DNA from: Enterococcus asini ATCC 700915
Lineage (GTDB): Bacteria > Bacillota > Bacilli > Lactobacillales > Enterococcaceae
Direction: 5' to 3'
Length of the DNA: 64,000 bases
Assembly (NCBI RefSeq): GCF_000407365.1
Contig: NZ_ASVU01000001.1
Span: forward strand, 248,001-312,000
Both the position numbers and the translations under genes were made by a program. Every line of letters begins with the position of its first letter. Positions within the stretch are counted from its first letter, which is position 1. Below the pieces are notes generated by a model. It saw nothing but the letters and a program-made list of their open reading frames with translations. It had not been told where the DNA came from and ran no database searches. Below are positions 35,044 through 43,130 of the stretch, in pieces.

Positions 35044-35148
35044 TCATTCCTCTTCAAAATCATCCTCATCCATCACCAAGCGAGCGTCGTCTTCCAAATC
35101 ATCCTCAAAAGCACTGTCAAAACCAAACAAGTCGTCGAAATCATCCAT
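35044..35148 (-). CDS. Acidic 34-residue microprotein candidate
   Basis: A 34-codon frame with a near-perfect AAAGGAGG site 8 bases before its ATG. It starts MDDFDDLFGFDSAFEDDLED and ends MDEDDFEEE. It holds 18 Asp/Glu, one Arg and five Phe, so it would be strongly acidic with regularly placed aromatic residues, a pattern common in short peptides that bind basic surfaces. It lies between queT and rpmG on the same strand. No family was recognised. The strong ribosome binding site and skewed composition argue for a real gene, but only conservation or expression data could prove it. Confidence 0.6.
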   Translation of the reverse strand: MDDFDDLFGFDSAFEDDLEDDARLVMDEDDFEEE

Positions 35149-35321
35149 GAAAACTCCTCCTTTGGGTGCGTTTTCTTTATTATAGCACGAGCAATTAATC
35201 AACTGCTACTCCAAACAAAGCGACGCCGGCTTTTTTACCTAGTTTCCTTACTGAATTTCTCGCAAAAAAACTCTCCTACCAATAGTTTGGCAAGAGAGTT
35301 TTGCAAGAAGACTTACGTCAA

Positions 35322-35825
35322 TTACAGACGATTGGCAAAGTCTAATTTTTGATTCAAGTAATACATGATCGGTGCCGTAACAACCATAACAGCAAATTCG
35401 CTTAAAGCCAAAGTGCCATAAGTTGCCCAAAATGGTGCAGCACTCACGATATGCAACATGATTGCAATCATAAACATGCTAGCGGTGAAAAAGAGACTAT
35501 TCAGTCCCAAGCGCACTTTAGGGTTTTTGATTTTATTTTGTAGAACAGCCGTCAAGGACAGTGCCAAAAGGGTCTGACCCCCACCAAAAAGCACATCCAT
35601 GATGCCCATACCAAAAAGTGCATTGTACAAGACACAGCCGGCAAAGACACCCCATAATAATTTGCGATTGAAGACCACCAAGTGATTGAGGCTTTCCGAA
35701 ATACGGAATTGGATCGGTCCGGCAGCTAGCGGTGTGATCAGCGACAAAGCCACATAAAGAGCGGCGATGATGGCATTCGTGGTCAAAAGACTCACTTTAC
35801 TCATAGGTTTGGTTCTCGTTTGCAT
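35322..35825 (-). CDS. queT: Queuosine precursor transporter QueT
   Basis: A 167-residue membrane protein of the QueT family, thought to be the substrate-binding S component of an ECF transporter for a queuosine precursor. About five to six hydrophobic segments and the conserved GPIQFRISESLNHLVVFN and GMGIMDVLFGGGQTLLAL stretches identify it. It may begin at Met1 or Met8. ECF energising subunits would be shared and encoded elsewhere. queT genes often follow a preQ1 riboswitch; the leader here has hairpins but did not match a class I remember. Confidence 0.93.
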   Translation of the reverse strand: MQTRTKPMSKVSLLTTNAIIAALYVALSLITPLAAGPIQFRISESLNHLVVFNRKLLWGVFAGCVLYNALFGMGIMDVLFGGGQTLLALSLTAVLQNKIKNPKVRLGLNSLFFTASMFMIAIMLHIVSAAPFWATYGTLALSEFAVMVVTAPIMYYLNQKLDFANRL

Positions 35826-35925
35826 TCTTTTTCCTTCTTTCTCCGAGTTTTGGTAAAGCGGGATGGTTGATGAACCGCTGGGAACAAGTCCCTAAATACG
35901 TGTTGTAGTATAGCAGAGATTGCTG
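35826..35925 (-). promoter_or_regulatory. Structured queT leader (riboswitch candidate)
   Basis: The roughly 100 bases before queT contain overlapping complementary segments on the minus strand: GGGA / TCCC, and AGCGG / CCGCT enclosing GGTT / AACC. A purine-rich ribosome binding region (GGAGAAAGAAGG) follows. Gene function suggests preQ1 sensing, but the consensus of preQ1-I or preQ1-II was not recognised. Confidence 0.35.
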
Positions 35926-36029
35926 GAAATGAAAACCATCGCCTCCCTTTTAATCCGATTTCCCGATTTCTTTCCTCAAAGCCAAATGTATAAAACATTC
36001 TTAAGATGCAGGACTTATTTTGATAGCGC

Positions 36030-36058
36030 TTGCAATAAATCTTGGGATATGGTATAAA
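36030..36058 (+). promoter_or_regulatory. Promoter of the 36065 structured RNA
   Basis: TTGCAA (36030-36035), a 17-base spacer and TATAAA (36053-36058). It points into a 220-base region without a supported ORF. Confidence 0.7.
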
Positions 36059-36064
36059 ATAAGT

Positions 36065-36282
36065 GTAAGGGGTCATAGGAATTCCCAAAAAAGTATTTGC
36101 CACATCAAAAGCAAGTGCGAGAGAATTGTTATGAACTTGAAAAAACAAGTAAAGGACGTGGGAATTTGAGTAACTCCTTACTAACTGAATCGGTCTAGTG
36201 AGCGGAAACTGCGGAATCAAGTGGACATCAGAACCTTGAAGTAGAAGCAGGAAAGCAACAAATCCCTCACTAGACTATTTTT
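36065..36282 (+). ncRNA. Candidate structured RNA, about 218 nt
   Basis: The unit lies between a strong promoter and a hairpin with T-run. Two domains fold. Domain 1 (36065-36181) is closed by GTAAGG / CCTTAC, with inner AATTCCCA / TGGGAATT and small stems TTGC / GCAA and ACTTG / CAAGT. Domain 2 (36192-36276) is closed by GTCTAGTGAG / CTCACTAGAC, with inner CTGC / GCAG and CAAG / CTTG, followed by TATTTTT. No tmRNA, 6S, SRP or RNase P hallmark was recognised. One frame of domain 2 reads AETAESSGHQNLEVEAGKQQ, which looks protein-like and resembles the tail of IS200/IS605 TnpB proteins, so a remnant of such an element or its guide-type RNA is an alternative. Confidence 0.5.
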
Positions 36283-36364
36283 GTGCGCTTTTCTTCCCAA
36301 TCTGGAATTCCTCTGTTAAAATACATTGCACGAATATAATTGGGAACGGAGATACAATGCAATT

Positions 36365-37336
36365 ATGAAATTTCACTTCCATGTGTTGATCAACCAAGCC
36401 TCAGGCAGTGGCCAAGGAAAAAAAGTGGGCGATAAGATTAGCACCCTTCTACTAGAAAAAAACTTTTTACATACGCTTTACTATAGCGAATACGCCGGTC
36501 ACGAGCGAGAAATCGCACGCAACTTGGCAGAAACCACCCTTCTTCCGTGGAACGAGGAAACCAAAGAAAGCGAAGAACCTTTTCCTTTATTGATGGTTAT
36601 TGGCGGCGACGGCACCTTACACCAAGTCATCAATGAATTTTACCGGCTGAATTACGACTTACCAGTCAGTTACATACCTGGAGGTTCCGGCAATGACTTT
36701 GCTCGTGGTATCGGACTGTCACTGAAACCTGAGCAAGCTTTTTGGCAGATTGTCAAAGCTCCTGCTCCACAAACGATTAATACCATCGTCTATGATGAAA
36801 AAGTCCAACAAGAAACAGGTGTAGCCTTAAACAACGTGGGCATCGGGCTGGATGCGGCAATCGTGGCTACCACTAACGAATCCACTGCTAAAAAACAGCT
36901 CAATAAGTACAATCTAGGTTCCCTCTCTTACATTTCATCCATTTTGAAACTGCTCTTTACTCAAAAAGGTTTTCCCATTTTAGTGGAATTAAATGGCAAT
37001 GAACACTTCTTTAAAAAGGCCTTTCTCTGTACCACGACGAATCATCCTTACTTCGGCGGTGGCGTGGCAATTGCCCCCATGGCCCAAGCGGACAAGCGCT
37101 CGTTGGATCTCGTGGTCGTGGAACGCATTCCTATGTATAAGCTCTTTTGGTTGATTATCAAATTGGCGCGAAAAACGCATACGACTTCCAAGCACTTTCA
37201 TCATTTCACCAGCAGCCGGCTGCGCATTGTTTCCACGATTCCCCAGTATGGTCAAGCAGACGGTGAAGTCTTACAGCCGCAATCCTTTGATATCACCTTT
37301 ACCACTCGCAATCAATTAGTTTGGTACCAAAAATAG
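36365..37336 (+). CDS. Diacylglycerol kinase/YegS-family lipid kinase
   Basis: A 323-residue cytosolic or peripheral lipid kinase. The nucleotide-binding GGDGT motif lies in LMVIGGDGTLHQVINEF, with the phosphate-site SYIPGGSGNDFARGIG after it. The family region NNVGIGLDAAIV is present. The frame opens 13 codons earlier, but ATG at 36365 (MKFHFHVLINQASGSG) is the family start. It probably recycles diacylglycerol from lipoteichoic acid synthesis (DgkB-like), although other lipid substrates are possible. It is monocistronic. Confidence 0.93.
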   Translation: MKFHFHVLINQASGSGQGKKVGDKISTLLLEKNFLHTLYYSEYAGHEREIARNLAETTLLPWNEETKESEEPFPLLMVIGGDGTLHQVINEFYRLNYDLPVSYIPGGSGNDFARGIGLSLKPEQAFWQIVKAPAPQTINTIVYDEKVQQETGVALNNVGIGLDAAIVATTNESTAKKQLNKYNLGSLSYISSILKLLFTQKGFPILVELNGNEHFFKKAFLCTTTNHPYFGGGVAIAPMAQADKRSLDLVVVERIPMYKLFWLIIKLARKTHTTSKHFHHFTSSRLRIVSTIPQYGQADGEVLQPQSFDITFTTRNQLVWYQK

Positions 37337-37339
37337 ACG

Positions 37340-37385
37340 AAAACAAGCGCCCTGTCGATTTTCTCATGGACAGGGCGCTTGTTTT
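37340..37385. terminator. Bidirectional terminator between lipid kinase and recD2
   Basis: AAAACAAGCGCCCTGTC / GACAGGGCGCTTGTTTT, a 17-bp perfect stem with flanking A and T runs. Confidence 0.93.
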
Positions 37386-37388
37386 TTA

Positions 37389-39956
37389 TTATTGAGCTTG
37401 AAATTGCCAAGGGGTGATTCCAGTCATTCCAATCAAAGGATCTACTTGATTGCTAGTAATCATAGCCAAAGTTAGTCGATGATCCTCCGTTAGCGTTTCT
37501 TCGATGATTTCTTGTGGCGCTTTTGGCTCTGTTGTAACTTGGTCATACTGAACGGCTGGCTTTTGTTCTTGAGGGACTTCGGCCAATTTGTCAGCCGACT
37601 GCTTTTTCTCTTGGGGCAAATCGTTTTTCGCCAAAGGAAGCGACGTCACCAATCCGTGAGTTTCAGCGGCCATTTCATCTTCGTATTGGTGAATTTTCAT
37701 GGTCAAGGCAGTGGAAATTCCCCCTACCTCTTGAATCCGTTGTTGCAAAGTCGTTTTACGCACGGCGGACTCTCGGTGAATTGCTTGTTCGTAAGCTCGA
37801 GGTTCCCCTAGTAAAATCAATAAATCTTTGCTCCGAGTCACCGCCGTATATAACAAGTTTCGCTGTAGCATTCGCTGATACTGACTCACCATGGGCAAGA
37901 TGACCATTTTAAATTCGCTACCTTGGGATTTGTGAATGGAACAACAGTAAGACAAGGTAATCTTATTCCATTCATTGCGTTTGTAGACGACTTCCGTTGC
38001 GTCAAAGGCGATGGTCAACTCATCGGTCTTGTCTTCGGACTCCTTCGCATAAGTAATCCCTACAATAACCCCCATGTCCCCGTTAAAGACATTAGCCTCT
38101 GGATCATTTATCAACTGCAACACTTTGTCCCCTACACGATAAGCCACCTCATTGAAGATGACTTCTCGTTTATTGCCATCATTGGGATTAAAAATTTCTT
38201 GCATCATTTTGTTCAAAGCATTGATTCCCGCCGGTCCGCGATACATCGGTGCCAAAACTTGAATGTCTTGGGCAGTGAAGCCTTTTACTTTGGCCTTTTC
38301 CACGATTTGCGCAATAATCGGCTCAATTTGATACGCATCACAGCGGAAGAAGGAACGATCCTTTTGGTTCACCGTTAGATTGGCGGGTATTTGTCCGTCT
38401 TTTATCTCATGGGCCAAGGAAATGATACTAGAACCATCCCCTTGCCGATAAATCTCTGTCAGTTCTCGCTGAGGAATTTCAGTGGTTTGCAAAAGATCAT
38501 GGAGCACTTGCCCCGGGCCCACGGAAGGCAGCTGATCTTTATCCCCTACGATGATTACTTGCATATCGTTGCCAATGGCTTTAAACAAAGTATTGGCCAG
38601 CCAAGTGTCCACCATGGACATCTCGTCTAGAATCAACAAGCCTCCGGAAAGTTCCCGAGCATTTAAAGAAGGGACTTTTTCCCGACCATTAATCCCTAGC
38701 AAACGATGAATCGTCCCCGCCGGTAAGCCCGTGGTTTCGTTCATCCGTTTGGCCGCCCGACCGGTAGGGGCTGCCAAATAAATGGGAAAGCCTTCATGTC
38801 CGGTATTATGGGGACTGAGATCCACGTCGTTTAACGCAGCAAAGAGTTTCACGATTCCGTTGATCACCGTAGTTTTCCCCGTTCCCGGACCCCCGGTTAA
38901 CAGGAATAAAGGCGACGTGATAGCCGCACGAATGGCTTCTTCTTGGGAGCTGCCATAGGAGATGTTCATCTGCTTTTCGATTTTCTTTAATTCTCGACTG
39001 ATTCGTTTTTTATCATATGACAAGGACTGTTTCCGTTGCAAAAGACGTTGCACCGAGCTGGCAATCCCCCACTCCGCAAAGTACAAACTATTTTCATAGA
39101 GGTTGGTGCCTTCTTGTTGGATTTTACCGGCTTCTACCAAATGAATGATTTCATTGGCCAAAGCTTCCGGCTGAATTTCAACCGGCCGACTGCTTTCCAA
39201 GACTTCCAAAACTTGCTCCAGTAATTCTTGAGCTGGTACAAAGGTATCGCCCGATGTCGCCCCAGCACTGGCCAACTGCTGCATGACACAAGCCTGAATG
39301 CGTTGGGTAGAGTCCGCCGCAATGCCTAAGCCTTCCGCCAATTGATCCGCCTTTTTAAAGCCGATGCCCTCGATATCTTCCACCAACTGATAGGGATTTT
39401 CGTGCAAGATATCCAAGGTTGCCTCTTTATAGGTCTGATAAATGGCAAAGGCCAACTGACTACCGAATCCGTATTGCGTCAATGCGACAATCACTTGGTC
39501 CATCCCGTGATTGGCACGCACGGTATCCACAATCATCTTTTGCTTTGCCTTGGTTAATCCGGGGATGTCCGCTAAAACTGCCGGATCTGCCAAAAGACGA
39601 TCAATGGCCCCTTCGCCTAAAGCAGCCACGATTTTTTCTGCCGTTTTGCGCCCGATGCCAGGGAACTTATCACTGGCAAAAAAGTGAATCAATCCTGCCG
39701 CCGATGTTGGTTGTGCCTGTTGGTAACTTTCAGCCTTCATCTGGCGACCATACTTCGGATGATTCACCAATTCTCCAGTGAAACGATATTCTTCCCCTTC
39801 TTGAACCTCCCCAAAGCTACCGGTAATCACGATTTCCGGCTCGTCATACTCCAAGTCGTTTTCTGTGACTTTCACCAATAAAACTTTGAAAAAATTACTG
39901 GGATTTTGATAAAAAATAGCGACTACTTTGCCGCTAATCACGCCTGTTGCTGACAT
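37389..39956 (-). CDS. recD2: RecD2-type ATP-dependent DNA helicase
   Basis: An 855-residue superfamily 1 5'-3' helicase of DNA repair and replication-fork maintenance, of the RecD2 type not tied to RecBC. The N-terminal region (about 1-200) has helix-hairpin-helix sequences such as FPGIGRKTAEKIV and EGIGFKKADQLAE. Walker A GGPGTGKTT is near residue 357, followed by APTGRAAKRM, LLILDEMSMVD, the QLPSVGPG loop and a C-terminal helicase domain ending in SYCCSIHKSQGSEF and YTAVTRSKDLL. The last 120 residues are polar and poorly conserved. It is transcribed after trmL and a phosphatase gene. Confidence 0.95.
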   Translation of the reverse strand: MSATGVISGKVVAIFYQNPSNFFKVLLVKVTENDLEYDEPEIVITGSFGEVQEGEEYRFTGELVNHPKYGRQMKAESYQQAQPTSAAGLIHFFASDKFPGIGRKTAEKIVAALGEGAIDRLLADPAVLADIPGLTKAKQKMIVDTVRANHGMDQVIVALTQYGFGSQLAFAIYQTYKEATLDILHENPYQLVEDIEGIGFKKADQLAEGLGIAADSTQRIQACVMQQLASAGATSGDTFVPAQELLEQVLEVLESSRPVEIQPEALANEIIHLVEAGKIQQEGTNLYENSLYFAEWGIASSVQRLLQRKQSLSYDKKRISRELKKIEKQMNISYGSSQEEAIRAAITSPLFLLTGGPGTGKTTVINGIVKLFAALNDVDLSPHNTGHEGFPIYLAAPTGRAAKRMNETTGLPAGTIHRLLGINGREKVPSLNARELSGGLLILDEMSMVDTWLANTLFKAIGNDMQVIIVGDKDQLPSVGPGQVLHDLLQTTEIPQRELTEIYRQGDGSSIISLAHEIKDGQIPANLTVNQKDRSFFRCDAYQIEPIIAQIVEKAKVKGFTAQDIQVLAPMYRGPAGINALNKMMQEIFNPNDGNKREVIFNEVAYRVGDKVLQLINDPEANVFNGDMGVIVGITYAKESEDKTDELTIAFDATEVVYKRNEWNKITLSYCCSIHKSQGSEFKMVILPMVSQYQRMLQRNLLYTAVTRSKDLLILLGEPRAYEQAIHRESAVRKTTLQQRIQEVGGISTALTMKIHQYEDEMAAETHGLVTSLPLAKNDLPQEKKQSADKLAEVPQEQKPAVQYDQVTTEPKAPQEIIEETLTEDHRLTLAMITSNQVDPLIGMTGITPWQFQAQ

Positions 39957-39985
39957 CGTTGTCGCTCCTTTTCCTATCCTTATTA

Positions 39986-40642
39986 CTAAGACAAAGCGTC
40001 CCGTCCATCAGAATTCGCTAAAAAGCTAGCATCATTATACACTTTCAACCGATACGGAGGGACTTTGGCTGTATTCGTCGTCTCCATAATGGTCAAACTA
40101 TTGTTCACCAAGCCACCCATGGCCCGCAATTCGGCTAATTCTTTACCGGCTAGCCACTGAATCGCTGCCGTTAACGATGCTCCATGGCCCACAAACAACA
40201 CCGGACCTTGGTGACTTGCTGCAGCTTGCACGACCACTTGGGTAATCCGCTCCAAAGCATCTTGCACCGCTTCTCCATTAAAAGCACCAGGATCATAGCG
40301 GTCTAAATGATGCCGCAAATTGTCCAAAGCCACGGGGTGGTCATGAACCACTTCATCGATTAACTGACCTTCTAACGTTCCTAAGCCCAACTCCCGCAAA
40401 TCATCCGTGAGATAAAGAGGGACAGGGGTATCCAAGCGTTTGATGATTTCTTCTGCTGTGGTCTTTGCCCGAGGGGAGCTACTGGCATACACGGCTTCAA
40501 AGGGAACTTTCGCCATATGATCCCCTAAGCGAGCTACTTCTGCCAAACTTTCCGGTAATAAAGGAGAGTCCCCTTCCCTACCTTGAAAACGACGTTCCAG
40601 ATTCCACTGGGTCTTGCCGTGGCGGGTAAAATACAATTCCAT
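39986..40642 (-). CDS. Histidine phosphatase (phosphoglycerate-mutase-like)
   Basis: A 218-residue member of the histidine phosphatase superfamily. The catalytic RHGKTQWN motif is at residues 7-14 (His8 the nucleophile), and the second His lies in VLFVGHGASLTAAIQ. The family includes mutases, phosphatases of sugar phosphates and cobalamin enzymes; nothing here fixes the substrate. It lies 23 bases after trmL and 29 bases before recD2 on the same strand, suggesting one operon. Confidence 0.92.
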   Translation of the reverse strand: MELYFTRHGKTQWNLERRFQGREGDSPLLPESLAEVARLGDHMAKVPFEAVYASSSPRAKTTAEEIIKRLDTPVPLYLTDDLRELGLGTLEGQLIDEVVHDHPVALDNLRHHLDRYDPGAFNGEAVQDALERITQVVVQAAASHQGPVLFVGHGASLTAAIQWLAGKELAELRAMGGLVNNSLTIMETTNTAKVPPYRLKVYNDASFLANSDGRDALS

Positions 40643-40665
40643 TACAAATACTCCTTTATACCAAA

Positions 40666-41181
40666 TTAGTCTAATTTGTCGTGATCGTAATGATGGGTCA
40701 ATTCCATATTCGGAAAGCCCTGTTGTCGCAATGCTTCATAGACAATCATCGCCGCCGTATTGGATAAGTTCAATGAGCGCACGTGTTCGTCATTCATGGG
40801 GATACGCAGACATTTTTCCGCATTTTCCCGCATAAAGTCTTCTGGTAAGCCGGTAGTTTCTTTGCCAAATAAGAAGAAATGCTGATTGCCGTCTTGGTAA
40901 TTCACATCACTGTAGACTTGATTGGCAAACTTCGAAATCAAATGCAATTGGGCATTTTCCTGTTTTGCCAAATACGCCAAAAAAGCAGCCAAATCTTGGT
41001 GGTAATGAATATCGACAGCATGCCAATAATCCAGACCTGCTCGTTTTAGATGCTTGTCATCTGTGGAAAAGCCCAGTGGTTCGATTAAGTGTAAAGGGGT
41101 ATTGGTAGCGGCGCATGTGCGGGCGATATTTCCCGTATTCGCCGGAATCAAGGGTTCAAATAAGACAATGTGGTTCATCAT
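40666..41181 (-). CDS. trmL: tRNA (cytidine(34)-2'-O)-methyltransferase
   Basis: A 171-residue SPOUT methyltransferase that modifies the wobble base of tRNA-Leu species. The knotted fold is marked by [15 protein letters not shown] at the N-terminus, [11 protein letters not shown], and [19 protein letters not shown] at the cofactor loop. The start could be Met1 or Met2; AAAGGAGCGAG lies upstream. An extended -10 (TGCTATAGT) upstream suggests its own promoter, so it heads trmL-phosphatase-recD2. Confidence 0.95.
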   Translation of the reverse strand: MMNHIVLFEPLIPANTGNIARTCAATNTPLHLIEPLGFSTDDKHLKRAGLDYWHAVDIHYHQDLAAFLAYLAKQENAQLHLISKFANQVYSDVNYQDGNQHFFLFGKETTGLPEDFMRENAEKCLRIPMNDEHVRSLNLSNTAAMIVYEALRQQGFPNMELTHHYDHDKLD

Positions 41182-41273
41182 GACTCGCTCCTTTTATTCT
41201 TCAAAGATCAGTTAGCAATCTTTGAACATTCTGTATCACTATAGCATAAATCGGCTGAATTGGGCTTTTTGAC

Positions 41274-41322
41274 ACAAAAAAAACGTACCAACTCGGTGTC
41301 AAGCACGGCAAGTTGTTACGTT
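41274..41322 (-). terminator. Terminator between rlmA and trmL
   Basis: On the minus strand AACGTAACAACT / AGTTGGTACGTT (one mismatch) followed by a run of eight T. It ends transcription from rlmA or acts as an attenuator before trmL. Confidence 0.8.
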
Positions 41323-41370
41323 AGTGAAGCTCTTTTCACTAACTTTTATCAGAACAGGAACCTGATAAAA
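41320..41370 (-). repeat. Two consecutive hairpins before the rlmA-trmL terminator
   Basis: GTTAGTGAA / TTCACTAAC (41320-41343) and TTTTATCAG / CTGATAAAA (41344-41370) are perfect 9-bp inverted repeats, back to back with the terminator stem. The terminator and the first hairpin share bases, so they compete. Confidence 0.65.
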
Positions 41371-41442
41371 ACCAATGAAAAATGACTTGACGTAACTATA
41401 TCACCCCTTAGGCGAAAATGCAACTATTAAATCATAATTTTT

Positions 41443-42297
41443 TCACAAAAAAGGCTGATTCTGCCCTTTTAAGAGCAATAAGTCAATGGTAATTTTCGTT
41501 AATGGTTGTTTTTTTATTTTTTCTTTCTGTTCGTCACTGGCACTCCATTCCAAAGGTGACATCTCTAATAAGTCTAAACGCAACGCTTCTGGAATTTGAA
41601 ATTCGTAGGTTATTTTTTCTGATTGGTTGTACAGATACGCCTCTGTGAATTTTTCTTGAACCAGCTGATTGGAGTAGCTCTGCTTTGTAGTATCTTCAGG
41701 GAAGAATGCTTGTCGTAACTCTTGCAAATAACGCGGTCCTGGCACGACTTTCAATAGCTGACCACTTGGTTTTAGAATCCGCTGAAACTCATGGTAATTT
41801 GATGGAGAAAAGATATTTAAGACGCAATCAAACTGATTATCTGCAAAAGGCAAGTTGGTTAAGTCTGCCACACACCAAAAAGCTTCTGTTTGAAAATCCG
41901 TAGCCATTTGAACTCCTGCTTTGGAAATATCAAAACCTACCGCTACCTCTTGGGGTTGCTTTTCTAATAGGAGATTCAAAAAACTCCCTTCCCCACAGCC
42001 TACATCCAAAAGGCTGCCTTTTTTAGGAAGCCACTGAGCCAGTTTGGCTAATAAAGGCTCATACATGCCCCCTTGGATTAGCTTGCGTCGAGCGGCAAAC
42101 ATTCCTTGATCGTATTCTGTTTTCACCGGATGTTGCAAGAAAAACAGCGTTCCTTTTTTGGAAACATCAAAGCGATGCCCTGAAGCACATAAGAGCCCCT
42201 TCTCATCCGGCAACATTTCCTGATGGCACAAGGGACAACGAAACAATTCCCCGTGCTGGGCTACAAAACGTTGCCCTCGTTCAATCTTTTTTTCCAC
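41443..42297 (-). CDS. rlmA: 23S rRNA (guanine-N1)-methyltransferase RlmA
   Basis: A 284-residue SAM-dependent methyltransferase for helix 35 of 23S rRNA (G745 or G748 type). An N-terminal zinc site (CPLCHQEM ... CASGHRFD) precedes a Rossmann fold with SLLDVGCGEGSFL and VGFDISKAGV. The longest frame would overlap cutC on the other strand. GTG at 42297 (EKKIERGQRFVAQHGELFRC), with GAGGTGATC upstream, gives the usual length and leaves room for the divergent cutC promoter. Members can influence macrolide or tylosin sensitivity. Confidence 0.9.
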   Translation of the reverse strand: MEKKIERGQRFVAQHGELFRCPLCHQEMLPDEKGLLCASGHRFDVSKKGTLFFLQHPVKTEYDQGMFAARRKLIQGGMYEPLLAKLAQWLPKKGSLLDVGCGEGSFLNLLLEKQPQEVAVGFDISKAGVQMATDFQTEAFWCVADLTNLPFADNQFDCVLNIFSPSNYHEFQRILKPSGQLLKVVPGPRYLQELRQAFFPEDTTKQSYSNQLVQEKFTEAYLYNQSEKITYEFQIPEALRLDLLEMSPLEWSASDEQKEKIKKQPLTKITIDLLLLKGQNQPFL

Positions 42298-42376
42298 CCT
42301 GATCACCTCGGTTACTACTTTACCACAGAGATATGTTAGAATTCTACTGAAGACAAGAGAACTGGAGGAATCAAAA

Positions 42377-43012
42377 ATGATCAAAGAATTTTGCGCCGAG
42401 AATTTTACGGATATTCCTAAGGCCCTGGCTGCGGGAGCAAGTCGAATCGAACTTTGTGACAACCTATTCGTAGGAGGCACTACTCCTTCCACCGGGGTCA
42501 TAGAAGAAGTCTTGGCTTATGCCGGAGAAAAAAATGTTCCGGTAATGACTATGATTCGCCCCCGGGGTGGTGATTTCGTCTACAATGACATCGAGCTAAA
42601 AATCATGCACACGGACTTAATCGAAGCCAAAAAATTAGGCACAGATGGCGTCGTCTTCGGTCTGTTGCAAGAAGATGGTTGGCTTGACGAGGAAAGCTTG
42701 GAACTCTTCTTAGAAACCGCAGAAGGCCTGCAAGTCACTTTCCATATGGCCTTTGATGCAATTCCAAAAGCGCGGCAAAAAGAGGCTCTTGACTGGTTAG
42801 CCGCCCACGGGGTAGATCGAATTTTGACCCACGGCGGACCAAGCGGCTCTTCCTTAGAAGAAAACTTGCCTTACTTAAAAGAATTAGTCGACTATGCGGC
42901 TGGACGCATCATCATCTTACCTGGTGGTGGCGTAACCGCTGAAAATGTCGAAGAAGTGATCACTACATTAGGCGTAAAAGAAGCCCACGGCACCAAGATC
43001 GTTTCATTTTAA
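42377..43012 (+). CDS. cutC: CutC-family protein
   Basis: A 211-residue TIM-barrel protein of the CutC family, historically linked to copper homeostasis though its molecular activity is not settled. Conserved segments are AGASRIELCDNLFVGGTTPS, VPVMTMIRPRGGDFVYN, VTFHMAFDAIP and DRILTHGGPSG. It is slightly shorter than E. coli CutC, as usual in Firmicutes. GGAGG lies before the ATG. It is divergent from rlmA and ends at its own terminator. Confidence 0.93.
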   Translation: MIKEFCAENFTDIPKALAAGASRIELCDNLFVGGTTPSTGVIEEVLAYAGEKNVPVMTMIRPRGGDFVYNDIELKIMHTDLIEAKKLGTDGVVFGLLQEDGWLDEESLELFLETAEGLQVTFHMAFDAIPKARQKEALDWLAAHGVDRILTHGGPSGSSLEENLPYLKELVDYAAGRIIILPGGGVTAENVEEVITTLGVKEAHGTKIVSF

Positions 43013-43051
43013 GAAAAAACGGAGTCCGCATTTATGGGCTCCGTTTTTTCT
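43013..43051 (+). terminator. Terminator after cutC
   Basis: AAAAAACGGAG / CTCCGTTTTTT with an inner CGC/GGG-containing loop, immediately after the stop codon. Confidence 0.85.
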
Positions 43052-43130
43052 TTGGAAATGCTTCCCCCTTATAAGGTACACTAGAGGTAATCAATCGAGA
43101 CTTTGCGTCTCTAGAAAACGGAGAAGTGCC

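Noticed and set aside
35826-35925. Classical preQ1-I or preQ1-II riboswitch before queT
   Set aside because: The gene context fits, but the characteristic stem-loop and tail sequences of either class could not be found, so only an unassigned leader is listed.
36118-36170. Short frame MNLKKQVKDVGI inside the 36065 RNA, as in a tmRNA tag
   Set aside because: It has only a weak ribosome binding site, does not end in the usual Ala-Ala tag, and no tRNA-like 3' end exists.
41274-41322. Minus-strand sequence AACTTG...GACACCGAGTTGGT with a T-run, similar to the 3' end of type II-A tracrRNA
   Set aside because: The arms form one long simple terminator stem (AACGTAACAACT / AGTTGGTACGTT), there is no anti-repeat upstream, and no cas gene or repeat array occurs in the window. 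The likeness is most probably chance.
42298-42501. 68-residue N-terminal extension of RlmA
   Set aside because: It runs antisense into cutC and past its promoter, has no family likeness, and a GTG with a good ribosome binding site begins exactly at the conserved zinc domain.
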